Below are positions 22,850 through 35,959 of a DNA stretch of 64,000 nucleotides, piece by piece (within the stretch, counting starts at the first letter, position 1; every line of letters starts with the position of its first letter). A program made the position numbers and the translations under genes. Below the pieces are notes generated by a model that saw only the letters and a program-made list of their open reading frames with translations, searched no databases and was not told the DNA's origin. This DNA comes from Salvelinus alpinus (Eukaryota > Chordata > Actinopteri > Salmoniformes > Salmonidae), in the NCBI RefSeq assembly GCF_045679555.1, contig NC_092092.1, positions 5,734,517-5,798,516 of the forward strand. Reading direction: 5' to 3'.

Positions 22850-24332
22850 GAGGGAGGGAAGAGGTTGGAGGGCCAGTGTTGGGGTACGGATAGAAGTAGG
22901 GAGGGAGGGAGGGAGGGAGGGAGGGAGGGAGGGAGGGAGGGAGGGAGGGAGGGAGGGAGGGAGGGAGGGACAGTGTTGGGATACGGAGGGAGGGAGTGAG
23001 GGAGTGAGGGAGGGAAGAGGTTGCAGGGCCAGTGTCGGGGTATGGAGGGAGGGAGGGAGGGAGGGAGGGAGGGAGGGAGGGAGGGAGGGAGGGAGGGAGG
23101 GAGGGAGGGAGGGAGGGAGGGAGGGAGGGAGGGAGGGCCAGTGTTGGGATATGGAGGGAGGGAGTGAGGGAGTGAGGGAGGGAAGAGGTTGCAGGGCCAG
23201 TGTCGGGGTATGGAGGGAGGGAGGGAGGGAGGGAGGGAGGGAGGGAGGGAGGGAGGGAGGGAGGGAGGGAGGGAGGGAGGAGGTTGCAGGGCCAGTGTCG
23301 GGGTATGGAGGGAGGGAGGGAGGGAGGGAGGGAGGGAGGGAGGGAGGGAGGGAGGGAGGGAGGGAGGGAGGGAGGGAGGGAGGGAGGGGGTTGGAGGGAC
23401 CGTGTTGGGGTATGGAGGGAGGGAGGGAGGTAGGGAGGGAAGAGGTTGGAGTGCCAGGGTTGGGGTATGGAGGGAGGGAGGGAGGGAGGGAGGGAGGGAG
23501 GGAGGGAGGGAGGGAGGGAGGGAGGGAGGGACAGTGTTGGGATACGGAGGGAGGGAGTGAGGGAGTGAGGGAGGGAAGAGGTTGCAGGGCCAGTGTCGGG
23601 GTATGGAGGGAGGGAGGGAGGGAGGGAGGGAGGGAGGGAGGGAGGGAGGGAGGGAGGGAGGGAGGGAGGGAGGGAAGAAAGTTGGAGGGCCAGTGTTGGG
23701 GTATGGAGGGAGGGAGGGAGGGAGGGAGGGAGGGAGGGAGGGAGGGAGGGAGGGAGGGAGGGAGGGAGGGAGGGAGGGAGGGAGGGAGGGAGGGAGGGAG
23801 GGAGGGATACGGAGGGAGGGAGTGAGGGAGTGAGGGAGGGAAGAGGTTGCAGGGCCAGTGTCGGGGTATGGAGGGAGGGAGGGAGGGAGGGAGGGAGGGA
23901 GGGAGGGAGGGAGGGAGGGAGGGAGGGAGGGAGGGAGGGAAGAGGTTGCAGGGCCAGTGTCGGGGTATGGAGGGAGGGAGGGAGGGAGGGAGGGAGGGAG
24001 GGAGGGAGGGAGGGAGGGAGGGAGGGAGGGAGGGAGGGAGGGAGGGAGGGAGGGAAGAAAGTTGGAGGGCCAGTGTTGGGGTATGGAGGGAGGGAGGGAG
24101 GGAGGGAGGGAGGGAGGGAGGGAGGGAGGGAGGGAGGGAGGGAGGTTGGAGGGACAGTGTTGGGGTATGGAGGGAGGGAGGGAGGTAGGGAGGGAAGAGG
24201 TTGGAGTGCCAGGGTTGGGGTATGGAGGGAGGGAGGGAGGGAGGGAGGGAGGGAGGGAGGGAGGGAGGGAGGGAGGGAGGGAGGGAAGAGGTTGGAGGGC
24301 CAGGGTTGGGGTATGGAGGGAGGGAGGGAGGG
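22850..24332 (+). repeat. GGGA/GGAGGGA array with higher-order units (purine strand plus)
   Basis: Long (GGGA)n runs are separated by spacers such as AGAGGTTGCAGGGCCAGTGT plus CGGGGTATGGA, which recur about a dozen times. The plus strand is over 90% purine for 1.4 kb. The very long frames on both strands (GREGGREG and PPSLPPSL) are artefacts of the 4-bp unit. The pattern predicts G-quadruplex and triplex formation. Confidence 0.97.
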
Positions 24333-24452
24333 TGGAGGCTCTATACAGGGTGTGGTCTCTAAACAGGTTGTAGCTGCCTCCCAGACAGAGGAAAATGCTG
24401 CCTCCTAGACAGAGGAAAAGGCTGCCTCCCAAACGGTGGAAAAGTGGCTCTC

Positions 24453-24550
24453 CCAAATGGTACCCTGTTCTCTTGTTAGTACACTACTTTTTTACCAGGG
24501 CCTATAGGGCTCTAGTGCACTATATAGGGAATAGGGTGCCATTTGGGACA
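24453..24550. mobile_element. Foldback element, copy 4
   Basis: Arms CCAAATGGTACCCTGTTCTC and AGGGAATAGGGTGCCATTTG face each other around TTTACCAGGGCCTATAGGG. Confidence 0.8.
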
Positions 24551-25076
24551 GATACTAAGTGTTTGTTGTAGTTCTGTTGTGAACTTTGGTTGAACTGCCA
24601 TGAATTATGATGCATATCTCTGCAGGCAACAATATCTGATTTCAGTGAAGAGAGAGAGAGAGAGATACTGAGGAGAAAGGGAAGGAAATAGCATTTTGTG
24701 TGCACCTCAAATGATTATTATCTCAGCGCTTGTTGATTTACTTTCACAAGACTGTCATGTTGTGTTATTTTCAAAAATGTCTCTGCTCAAAATAACTTTT
24801 GTGAATAGTTTTCTTGATTAATTGTATTTGGGCTAGTAATTTTGTTTAGAAGGATATGCACTCAAATATACTGCTTAATGCAGAATGACAGATTTGGAAA
24901 CAGTGTTGTACATGGGATATTATTTGACTCAGCATTGTACTATAGAACTTGTATGCAACAGTACTTGTAAATGAGTTAAACATGAAACATGTATGTAATT
25001 GCTACATTTATAGGAGTAATCTACCATAAATGTAACTTTACTTAGAGACGTCATAGCCTTTTAAAAGTTTTATTTA
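24551..25076. other. AT-rich stretch without recognised features
   Basis: It contains only a short GA run at 24650-24665. No gene or repeat is supported. Confidence 0.3.
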
Positions 25077-25897
25077 TACTGTACAAAATATAAACACAAC
25101 ATATAAAGTGTTGGGCCCATGTTTCATGAGCTGAAATAAAATATCCAATACATTTTTCATGTGTACAAAAATGTTATTTCTCTCAAATTGTGTGCACAAA
25201 TTTGCTTACATCCCTGTTACTGAGCATTTCTCTTTTGCCAAGTTAATCCATCCACCTGACAGGTGTGGCATATCTAGAAGCTGATTAAACAGCATGCTCA
25301 TTACACAGGTGCACCTTGTGCTGGGGACAATAAAAGGCAGTTTTGTCACACAACACAATGCTAAAGATGTCTCAAGTTTTGAGGGAGCGTGCATTTGGCA
25401 TGCTGATTGCAAGAATGTCCATCGGAGCTGTTGCCAGAGAATTCAATGTTAATTTCTCGACCATATGCCACTTCCAAAGTAATTTTAGAGAATTTGGCAG
25501 TATGTCCAACTGGTATCACAACCGTAGATAACGTGTAACCACGCCAGCCCAGGACCTTCACATCCTTCTTCTTCACCTGCAGGATCGTCTGAGACACGCC
25601 ACCCGGACAGCTGATGAAACTGAGGAGTATTTCTGTCTGTAGGAAAGTCCTTTTGTGGGGAAAAACTTATTCTGATTGGCTGGGTCTGGCTTCCCAGTGG
25701 GTGGGCCTGGCTCCCAAGTGGGTGGGCCTACGTATGCCCTCCTAGGCCCACCCATGGCTGCGCCCCTGCCTAGTCATGTGAAATCCATAGATTTGGGCCT
25801 AATGAATTTATTTCAATTGACTGACTTCCTCATGTGAACTATAACTCAGTAAAGTTGTTGAAATTGTTGCATGTTGCATTTGTATTTTTGTTCAGTA
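25077..25897 (+). mobile_element. Internally deleted Tc1/mariner-type element (821 bp)
   Basis: Left end TACTGTACAAAATATAAACA and right end GTATTTTTGTTCAGTA are inverted repeats; TA flanks both. Only the first third of a transposase gene remains, fused near 25620 to an unrelated 130-bp piece with three direct GTGGGCCTGGCT/CTTCCCA-like units, then to the 3' end. It is a non-autonomous derivative. Confidence 0.82.
25365..25615 (+). pseudogene. Transposase N-terminal relic (Tc1-like)
   Basis: A frame from about 25365 reads MSQVLRERAFGMLIARMS and GAVAREFNVNFSTICHFQ, an N-terminal DNA-binding helix-turn-helix of Tc1-like transposases. A stop follows at 25529. The catalytic domain is deleted. Confidence 0.75.
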
Positions 25898-26186
25898 TAG
25901 CTTTACAGCGCTGCACAATGTGTTATACAGCATTACTACAGCCTGCAGAGAGAGTTCTGAAAGGTTGCCAAACTCATTAAGTCTTAAGCAACATTAGGCA
26001 CATCTACTTCCTCCCTCATGTGATAATATTCTCCAACTTGTGGATGAATAGAGGCAACCTTTTGATTTTTAGAACGTTATTGGCTGTGTTGGCTTGGGGG
26101 AAAAACTACTGACGAGTTAAAACACACTTAGACGTTCATATAAATCTAATATAATCCGTTCTGATACTTTAGCATATTCCTCTTTT

Positions 26187-27011
26187 CAGTGGTGGAAAAA
26201 GAACTCAATTGTCACACTTGAGTAAAAGTGAAGATACCTTAATAGAAAATGACTCAAGTAAAAGTCTAAAAGTATTTTATTTTAAATAAACTTAAGTATC
26301 AAAAGTAAATGAAGTTGCTAAGATGTACTTAAGTATCAAAAGTAAAAGTATAAACCATTTCACACCATTTCACAACCAGACAGACTAGTTTTATTTTTTA
26401 CTTTTATTTATGGATGGCCAGGGATATGCTCCAAAACTCAGACATCATTTACAAATGAAACATGTGTTTAGTGAGTCCGCCAGATCAGAGGCACTAGGGA
26501 TGACCAGGGATGTTCTCTTGATAAGTGTGTGAATTAGACCGTTTTCCTGTCCTGCTAAGCATTCAAAATGTAGCCAGTGTAACGAGTACTTTTGGGTGTC
26601 AGGGAAAACGTATGGAGTTAAAAGTACATTATTTTCTTTGGGAATATAGTGAAGTAAAAGTAAAAGTTTTCAAAAAATATAAATAGTAAAGTAAAGTACA
26701 GACACCCCAAAAAACTACTTAATTAAGTAGTTATTTCAAGTGTTTTTACTTTAAGTACTTTACACCACTGGTAGGGATGACCAGGGATGTTCTCTTGATA
26801 AGTGTGTGAATTGGACCATTTTCCTGTCCTGCTAAGCATTCAAACTGTAATGAGAACTTTTGGGTGTCAGGGAAAATGTATGGAGTTAAAACTATTTTAT
26901 TTTCTTTACTAATGGAGTGAAGTAAAAGGAAAAGTTTTCAAAAAATATAAATAGTAAAGTACAGATAAATTGTAATTTAAAGTATTTTTACTTAAGTACT
27001 TTACATCACTG
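26187..27011. mobile_element. hAT-like non-autonomous element with internal duplication and perfect 8-bp target duplication
   Basis: Ends are CAGTGGTGGAAAAAG and TTACATCACTG (first inner end TTTACACCACTG at 26770). CCTCTTTT flanks both sides (26179-26186 and 27012-27019). The right-hand 240 bp (26771-27011) repeats the part at about 26495-26770, so the 3' end is present twice. The AAGTACTTAAGTA-rich ends are typical of a very common teleost element. No coding capacity is seen. Confidence 0.88.
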
Positions 27012-27179
27012 CCTCTTTTGTATAAATCTTTATATATCTTGCCTTTGTTTATATGCCTAAGAAAACACTGTATATATGTATTAATCGACGGAGTCATGGT
27101 GACGTAAGGGTTAACAGTCCCAGTTATCAAAGTAATTTCAATGTTTGTTTTTGAAAGGATTTTTTGTGAAATCTTCTCT

Positions 27180-27680
27180 GACATTACTCGTCTGGTAGGC
27201 TCGCGTCACTGGGCAGCTCGCATCTGCGTTTCCCTTTGTAGTCCGTAATAGTTTTGAAGCCCTGCCACATCTGACGACTGTCAGAGCCGGTGTTGTAGGA
27301 TTTAATCTTAATCCCATATTGACGCTTTGCTTGTTTGATGGTTCGTCTGAGGGCATAGCGGGATTTCTTATAAGCGTCCAGATTAGTCTCTCCTTGAAAG
27401 CGGCAGCTCTAGCCTTTAGCTCGATGTGGATGTTGCCTGTAATCCATGGCTTCTGGTTGGGATATGTACGTACAGTCACTGTGGGGACGACATCATCGAT
27501 GCACTTATTGATGAAGCCAATGACAGATGTTGTGTACTCCTCAATGCCATTGGATGAATCCCGGAACATATTCCATTCTGTGCTAACAAAACAATCCTCT
27601 AGTATAGCATCCGCGTCATCTGACCAGTTCCGCATTGAGAGAGTCACTGGTACTTCCTGCTTCAGTTTTTGCCAAATGGA
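27180..27680 (-). pseudogene. LINE ORF2 relic (region between endonuclease and reverse transcriptase)
   Basis: The minus strand reads NWSDDADAILEDCF, NGIEEYTTSVIGFINKCIDD and YPNQKPWITGNI, then a lysine/arginine-rich segment, as in the linker upstream of the reverse transcriptase in CR1/L2-type LINEs. A frameshift occurs near 27330. It is related to the fragment at 62690-63170 (shared CCATGGCTTCTGGTTGG). Confidence 0.8.
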
Positions 27681-28331
27681 GGACGTTTGAGAGCATTGTA
27701 TGCATCAAATTGCATTCAACTCAAACACTACCCTCAAATTTATACTTCATTATAAACTATCATATCACGTGAAGTAATTGAGAAAAGGCTGCGTGCTGAG
27801 TGATACAAATTACCCTAATGATGGTATGAATTACAGCACAAGGTTTGGCCAGTAGAGACCTTTTCCTCTCCGTGCCGTGGCAGAACAGAACAGAACACAG
27901 TCAGGAGAGAACGTATGAGTCCCAAATGGGACCCTATTCTCTTTATAGTGCACTTATTTAGACCAGAGCCAATAAGGTAGTGCACTACATAGGGAATAGG
28001 GTGTTATTTGGGAGCCATACCACATCTGACATGTCAAAGTGTCTGAGGCCAAGGAGGCAGCTAGCTGCTTCCATCCAAGGTCCTTTAGCAGTAATTGCAA
28101 GCAGAATCTACCTCTCTGATCTCAGCAGCGGTATGCGCTATGCCAAAACAGCCAGGATTTGACAGATGGTCGTCCCACTCTAATAACTTATGCATGTTCC
28201 CTTTTCTCAAATGAGGCCATGCTTCCCACCCACACCACACCACAAAATGGGAGTAAGGATTACTTATTATTTTCATTCTACTACACAAAATATCTGGCAG
28301 TATATATGACAGTACATATAAACAGTATACA
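27681..28331. other. Short unique stretch with one foldback copy
   Basis: Outside the foldback copy at 27918-28016 nothing is recognised. The last 45 bp (from about 28290) already show the CAGTATATATGACAGTA motif that expands after the next MITE. Confidence 0.4.
27918..28016. mobile_element. Foldback element, copy 5
   Basis: Arms CCCAAATGGGACCCTATTCT and AGGGAATAGGGTGTTATTTG are inverted around AGACCAGAGCC. Confidence 0.78.
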
Positions 28332-28858
28332 CACTACCGTTCAAAAGTTTGGGGTCACTTAGAAATGTCCTTGTTTTTGAAAGTAAAATAACATCAAATT
28401 GATCAGAAATACAGTGTAGACATTGTTAATGTTGTAAATTACTATTGTAGCTGGAAACAGCAGATTTTTTATGGAAAATCTACATGCTCCAGATACTCAA
28501 CAAGTCTAAAGAAGTCCGGTTGTATTATTTCTTTAATCAGCACAACAGTTTTCAGTTGTTCTAACATGATTGCAAAAGGGTTTTCTAATGATCAATTAGC
28601 CTTTTAAAATGATTAACTTGGATTAGCTAACACAACGTGCCATTGGAACACAGGAGTGATGGTTGCTGATAATGGGCCTCTGTACGCCTATGTAGATATT
28701 CCATAAAAAATCAGCCGTTTCCAATTACAATAGTCATTTACAACATTAACAATGTCTACACTGTATTTCTGATCAATTTAATGTTATTTTAATGGACAAA
28801 ACATGTGCTTTTCTTTCAAAAACATTTCTAAGTGTCCCCAAACTTTTGAACGGTAGTG
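28332..28858. mobile_element. Tc1/mariner-type MITE (527 bp) with long inverted repeats
   Basis: CACTACCGTTCAAAAGTTTG at the left faces AAACTTTTGAACGGTAGTG at the right, with TA following. The inverted repeats extend about 190 bp on each side (ATCAGAAATACAGTGTAGAC and its complement). There is no coding capacity. Confidence 0.92.
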
Positions 28859-29876
28859 TATATGACAGTATATATAACAGTATAAATGACAGCATACACG
28901 ACAGCATACATGACAGTTTATATGACAGTATATATGACAGCATACATGACAGAATATATGACAGATTATATGACAGCATACATGACAGTAGATATGACAG
29001 GATATACGACACCATATAGGACAGTATATAGGACAGTATACACCAGCATACATGACAGGATACATTACAGTATATATATGACAGAATATGGGACAGCAAA
29101 TATGATAGTTTATTTGATGGTATATAACACAATATATATGACAGAATATATGACAGCATACATGACAGTATACATGACAGTATATATGACAGTATATTTG
29201 ACAGAATATATGACAGCATACATGACAGTATATAGACAGTATACATGACAGTTTATATGACAGCATATGTGACAAAATATAGGACAGAATATATGACAGC
29301 ATACATGACAGTATATATGACAGTATATATGACAGTATATATGACAGTATATTTGACAGTATACATGACAGTATATATGACAATAGATTTGACAGAATAT
29401 ATTACAGCATACATGACAGTATATATGACAACGTGTATGACAGCATACATGACAGTTTATGTGACGGTATACATGACAGTATATGTGACAGCATATATGA
29501 CACAATATAGGACAGTATATATGACAGCATACATGACAGTATATATTGCAGAATATATGAAGCATACATGACAGCATATTTGACAGTATATTTGACAGAA
29601 TATATGACAGTATACATGACAGTATATATGACAGTATATATGACAGCATATATTACAGTATATATGACAGTATACATGACAGAATATATGACAGCATAAA
29701 TGACAGTATATATGACATTATATATGATTGCATAAATGACAGTATACATGACATTATATATGATAGCATAAATGACAGTATACATGACAGAATATATATG
29801 ACAATATAAATGACAATATAAATGACAGTATAAATGACATTATATATGACAATATAAATGACAGTATACATCACAG
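28859..29876. repeat. TATATGACAG-type minisatellite, about 85 short units
   Basis: Units of 10-14 bp built on ATGACAGTATA, ATGACAGCATA and ATGACAGAATA run for 1 kb directly from the right end of the MITE. The MTVYMT and ILSYIL frames are artefacts. Confidence 0.93.
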
Positions 29877-30223
29877 CAGATATATTTTGCTCTTTTTTTC
29901 TTCTCCTTTTTTACAGGTCTCTGTAAAAAGTCAGTTTTATTTCATAAGAGCTGCTTCCTGGCTGTGTCGCAGTAGTGTTTTAGTTTAGCTACTGTCATAC
30001 ACTTTGAAGGAAATGAGAATTGTGTGTTTTGAGGGTTTTCAATAAGAGGTGCAGTATATCGTCATTAAACTTCAATGTTTAACAAGTAGGTTTGGTTGTT
30101 TGCATTAGAAGAGCTGCTTTAGTACTTACTGTAGTAGAGGTTGTAGAGACTAACGGCAGTTACATGGTTGGCTCTAGGTAGCAGCCTTAGCTAAGTCTTT
30201 GAACGGACAGACGCGCACACACT

Positions 30224-30366
<143 letters not shown>

Positions 30367-30380
30367 CCTGTGGGTATAGA

Positions 30381-30838
30381 CCCAGTTGGTCTCCGCTGGT
30401 CTCAGTTGGTCTCAGTTGGTCTCAGTTGGTCTCAGTTGGCCTCAGTTGGCCTCAGTTGGCCTCAGTTGGTCTCCGCTGGTCTCCGCTGGTCTCAGCTGGT
30501 CTCAGCTGGTCTCAGTTGGTCTCAGCTGGTCTCAATTGGTCTCTGCTGGTCTCTGCTGGTCTCTGCTGGTCTCTGCTGGTCTCAGTTGGTCTCAGTTGGT
30601 CTCAGTTGGTCTCAGTTGGTCTCAGTTGGTCTCAGTTAGTCTCAGTTGGACTCAGTTGGTCTCCGCTGGTCTCAGCTGGTCTCAGCTGGTCTCAGCTGGT
30701 CTCAATTGGTCTCTGCTGGTCTCTGCTGGTCTCTGCTGGACTCTGCTGGTCTCTGATGGTCTCTGCTGGTCTCTGCTGGTCTCAGTTGGTCTCAGTTGGT
30801 CTCAGTTGGTCTCAGTTAGTCTCAGTTGATCTCAGTTG
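30381..30838. repeat. 10-bp array (CTCAGTTGGT), about 46 copies
   Basis: Units CTCAGTTGGT, CTCAGCTGGT, CTCTGCTGGT and CTCCGCTGGT occur in blocks, with a block order duplicated (a CTCCGCTGGT-CTCAGCTGGT-CTCTGCTGGT run appears twice). Frames of about 150 codons on the plus strand are artefacts. Confidence 0.96.
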
Positions 30839-31843
<1,005 letters not shown>

Positions 31844-31856
31844 CTTGTACAGCTAA

Positions 31857-32225
31857 CCTTGTGGGGACATACAATTCAGTCCCATTCAAAATCCTATTTT
31901 CCCTAAACCCTAACCCTAAACCTAACCCTAATCCTAACCCGTACTCTTACCCTAACCCTAACCTTAACCCTAACCCTAACCCTAACCCAAAAACCTAAAC
32001 TTTATCCTAACCCTAAACCTAACTCCTAACCCTACAACTAACCCTAGCTCCTAACCTTAATATTTAACTTAATTCTAACCCTAACACTAATTCTAACCTT
32101 AACCCTAAACCCCCTAGAAATAGCATTTGACCTTGTGGGGACTAACAAAATGTCCCCAGTTGGTCAATTTTTACTTTGTTTACTATTCTTGTAGGGACTT
32201 CTGGTCCCCACAAGAATAGTTAAAC
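31857..32225. mobile_element. Foldback-type element containing telomere-like repeats
   Basis: CCTTGTGGGGAC at 31857 and GTCCCCACAAG near 32213 are inverted ends, and TGTGGGGACTAACAAAATGT occurs inside. Between them is a degenerate CCCTAA block. (AC)n tracts lie on both outer sides. The arrangement is seen in other teleosts. Confidence 0.65.
31899..32112 (+). repeat. Degenerate telomere-like (CCCTAA)n block
   Basis: CCCTAA, ACCCTA and variants such as AACCTTA and AATTCTAA make up 210 bp. The many substitutions show this is an interstitial block, not a chromosome end. Confidence 0.9.
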
Positions 32226-32235
32226 ACGTCCACGT

Positions 32236-32971
<736 letters not shown>

Positions 32972-33092
32972 AGTGGCATCCAATTCCCTATGAAGTGAAC
33001 TACTTTTTTCCCCAGGGCCCATAGGGGCTCCCAGGGGGCACTGGTCAAAAGTAGTGCACTATGTAGGGTGTATTGTGCCATTTGGGATGCAG
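32972..33092. mobile_element. Foldback element, copy 6
   Basis: GTGGCATCCAATTCCCTATG faces GTGCCATTTGGGATGCAG, with GGTCAAAAGTAGTGCACTAT in the right arm. Confidence 0.72.
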
Positions 33093-33432
33093 TTTTCTGT
33101 GCACAGAGTGCAGCTCGGGTGAGTAAGTACAGGAACTCATGTTCAGCTGCAGCCCTATCTGAATAACTAGCATGACTCCCATGCCGACGGTCACAGGATG
33201 TGACCACCGATAGACAGACCACCCTCTTATCGCCTGTTCCCATCAATCTACCAGTAAATAACTCCTTTGACACCCTTCCCAGAGTTCTCTATTTCCAGGG
33301 CGCCTCACATGACCGCCGCCGCCGCCATCTTGGAAATAACAGGAGAATGTGGGTTTGAGGGGTGAGAACAACACACAGCCAAATGTTTTTATTTTAAACC
33401 GTCCCAAAGCCCTCACCACCATGCACAGGCTT

Positions 33433-33507
33433 CATCCCAAATGGCACCCTATTCTCTTTATAGTCCACTACATTCGACCAGTGCCCATAGGGCACATTGG
33501 GAATAAA
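33433..33507. mobile_element. Foldback element, copy 7 (one arm)
   Basis: CCCAAATGGCACCCTATTCT is followed by TATAGTCCACTACATTCGAC; the right arm is shortened to TTGGGAATAAAC. Confidence 0.7.
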
Positions 33508-33542
33508 CATACATAAAACATACAGTACATACATAAAACATA

Positions 33543-35114
33543 CAGTACCAGTCAAAAGTTTGGACACACCTACTCATTCAAGGGGTTTTTCTTTATTTTT
33601 ACTATTTTCTACATTGTAGAATAATAGTGAAGACATCAAACCTATGAAATAACACATATGGAATCATGTAGTAACCAAAAAAAGTGTTCAAATCAAAATA
33701 TATTTTATATTTTCTTTTCTTCAAAGTAGTCACCCTTTGCCTTGATGACAGATTTGCACACTCCTGGTATTCTCTCAACCAGTTTCATGAGGTAGTCACC
33801 TGGAATGCATTTCAATTAACAGGTGAGCCTTGTTAAAAGTTCATTTGTGGAATTTATTTTGTTATTAATGCATTTGAGCCAATCAGTTGTGTTGTGACAA
33901 GGTAGGGGTGGTATACAGAAGATAGCCCCATTTGGTAAAAGACCAAGCCCATATTATGGCAAGAACAGCTTAAATAAGCAAAGAGAAATGACAGTCCATC
34001 ATTACTTTAAGACATGAAGGTCAGTCAATCCAGAAAATGTCAAGAACTTTGAAAGTTTCTTCAAATACAGTCGCAAAAACCATCAAGTCCTATTATGAAA
34101 ATAGCTCTCATGAGGAACGCCACAGGAAAGTTAGACCCAGAGTTACCTCTGCTGCAGAGGATAAGGTCATCAGTGTTAACTACACCTCAGATTGCAGCCC
34201 AAATAAATGCTTCACAGAGTTCAAGTAACAGACACATCTCAATATCAACTGTTCAGAGGAGACTGTGTGAATCAGGGCTTCATGGTCGAATTGCTACAAA
34301 GAAACCACTACTAAAGGAGATCAATAAGAAGAAGAGACTTGCTTGGGCCAAGAAACACAAGCAATAGACATAAATCTGTCCTTTGGTCTGATGAGTCCAA
34401 AATGTAGATTTTTTGTTCCAACCGCCGTGTCTTTGTGAGACGCATAGTAGGTGAACGGATGATCTCCGCATGTGTGGTTCCCACCGTGAAGCATGGAGGA
34501 GGAGGTGTGATGGTGTAGGGGTGCTTTGCTGGTGACACTGTCTGTGATTTATTTAGAATTCAAGGCACACTTAACCAGCATGGCTACCACAGCATTCTGC
34601 AGCGATACGCCATCCCATCTGGTTTGCGCTTAGTTGGACTATCATTTCTTTATTAACAGAACAATGACCCAAAACACACCTCCAGGCTGTGTAATGGCTA
34701 TTTGACCAAGAAGGAGAGTGATGGTGCTGCATCAGATGACCTGGACTCCACAATTACCCAACCTCAATCAGATTGATACAGTTTGGGATGAGTTGGACTG
34801 CAGAGTGAAGGAAAAGCAGTCAACAAGTGCTCAGCATATGTGGGAACTCCTTCAAGACTGTTGGAAAAGCATTCCTCATGAAGCTGGTTGAGAGTGTGCA
34901 AAGCTGTCATCAAGGCAAAGGGTGGCTACTCTGAATAATCTAAAATCTAAAATATATTTTGATCTGTTTAAAACGTTTTTGGTTACTAAATGATTCCATA
35001 TGTGTTATTTCATGGTTTTGATGTCTTCACTATTATTCTACAATGTAGAAAATAGTACAAAATAAAGAAAAACCCTTGAATGAGTAGGTGTGTCCAAACT
35101 TTTGACTGGTACTG
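33543..35114 (+). mobile_element. Tc1-like transposon, full length (1572 bp)
   Basis: TA at 33541-33542 and 35115-35116 flank CAGTACCAGTCAAAAGTTTG and its complement ...CTTTTGACTGGTACTG. Inner parts of the ends share AGTGAAGACATCAAACCTAT-type text in inverted order. The transposase is broken. Confidence 0.94.
33956..34936 (+). pseudogene. Tc1-like transposase relic
   Basis: ATG at 33956 is followed by a stop at codon 6 (TAA, 33971-33973). Further on, frames read SRTLKVSSNTVAKTIKSYYE, then STVQRRLCESGLHGRIATKK and WAKKHKQ followed by a stop, then traces of the catalytic domain (SFGLMSPKC-like, QQNNDPKHTS-like and DMVWDELD-like in several frames). At least four frameshifts and three stops are present. 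It is inactive. Confidence 0.85.
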
Positions 35115-35116
35115 TA

Positions 35117-35713
35117 CATCGTTACATCCTGCTAGATCTTTATACCCATTTCAGGCAGTACCATCGGTGTCACGAATTAGCCCTCTAGATATCACTCCTT
35201 TGAAATCATATCACATTATTAATGTCCTTCTGCCTGGCATCCCATGTTACAGCTAAATCAGATTTACAACTACTGTCAAAAGGCCGGGAAGACAAGTCAA
35301 TGAGTTTACATCTGGACTGCTGAACTGGCCCTAACAAGCATAAACGTCTCAACGAGCTATCTTTTTTAACGTTGATGTGATTCGTGGATGGAGATGAATA
35401 ACCTCTGTCAGAGAGATATATTTATACAGCAAATGGAAGGAAGGGTGTGCCTTCCACCAGACCTAGGACATGAGCGCTTTCATGAGGTCTTGCAGGCAGG
35501 CAGAAGCAGCATCTGTTAAAGGAAGAGTACGTTCCAAATGGGACCCTATTCCATATTTAGTGCACCGATTTACGGCTTCTACTAAGCTAACATATGGAAT
35601 TGTTTTAAGATGGTCATAACATGGATCATTTAGCTATTTGATTTAGAATTTTAGGACACTTTTTTTTGCCTCACTGCTGCTAGCCCATAGAAACACATTG
35701 AACAACACATTCA
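35117..35713. other. Mostly unique stretch with one foldback arm
   Basis: A single arm (CCAAATGGGACCCTATTCCA, TTTAGTGCACC) lies at 35533-35570. Nothing else is recognised. Confidence 0.4.
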
Positions 35714-35830
35714 AATCAAATCAAATCAAATGTTATTTGTCACATGCGCCAAATACAACAGGTGTAGACCTTACAGTGAAATGCTTACTTACAAGCCCTT
35801 AACCAACAACATTGCAAAACAGATAAGTCA
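35714..35830 (-). mobile_element. CR1/L2-type LINE 3' tail fragment
   Basis: AAATCAAATCAAATCAAATG, then TTGTCACATGCGCCAAATAC and AGTGAAATGCTTACTTACAA, a very common salmonid 3' tail related to the one at 12385-12600. Confidence 0.72.
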
Positions 35831-35959
35831 AAAAATAAACCAAAATGATGTATGTTTTGAAGTGTTCGTCCTATATCTGATACATAGAAGAAAGCATTTT
35901 TATCGCCCTGGTTACCTTCAGACAACTTTTGTAAAGCTTGTGGGGGTCATAGAGCAAAA

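Noticed and set aside
22816..24456. 546-codon minus-strand frame (PPSLPPSL) and plus-strand GREGGREG frames
   Set aside because: They are forced by a stop-free 4-bp repeat read in three frames; there is no start context, domain or splice signal.
28773..29874. ILSYILS / MTVYMT frames resembling a membrane protein
   Set aside because: Produced by TATATGACAG units; open on both strands.
31899..32112. Chromosome end (telomere)
   Set aside because: Repeats are degenerate, only 210 bp, and unique DNA continues on both sides.
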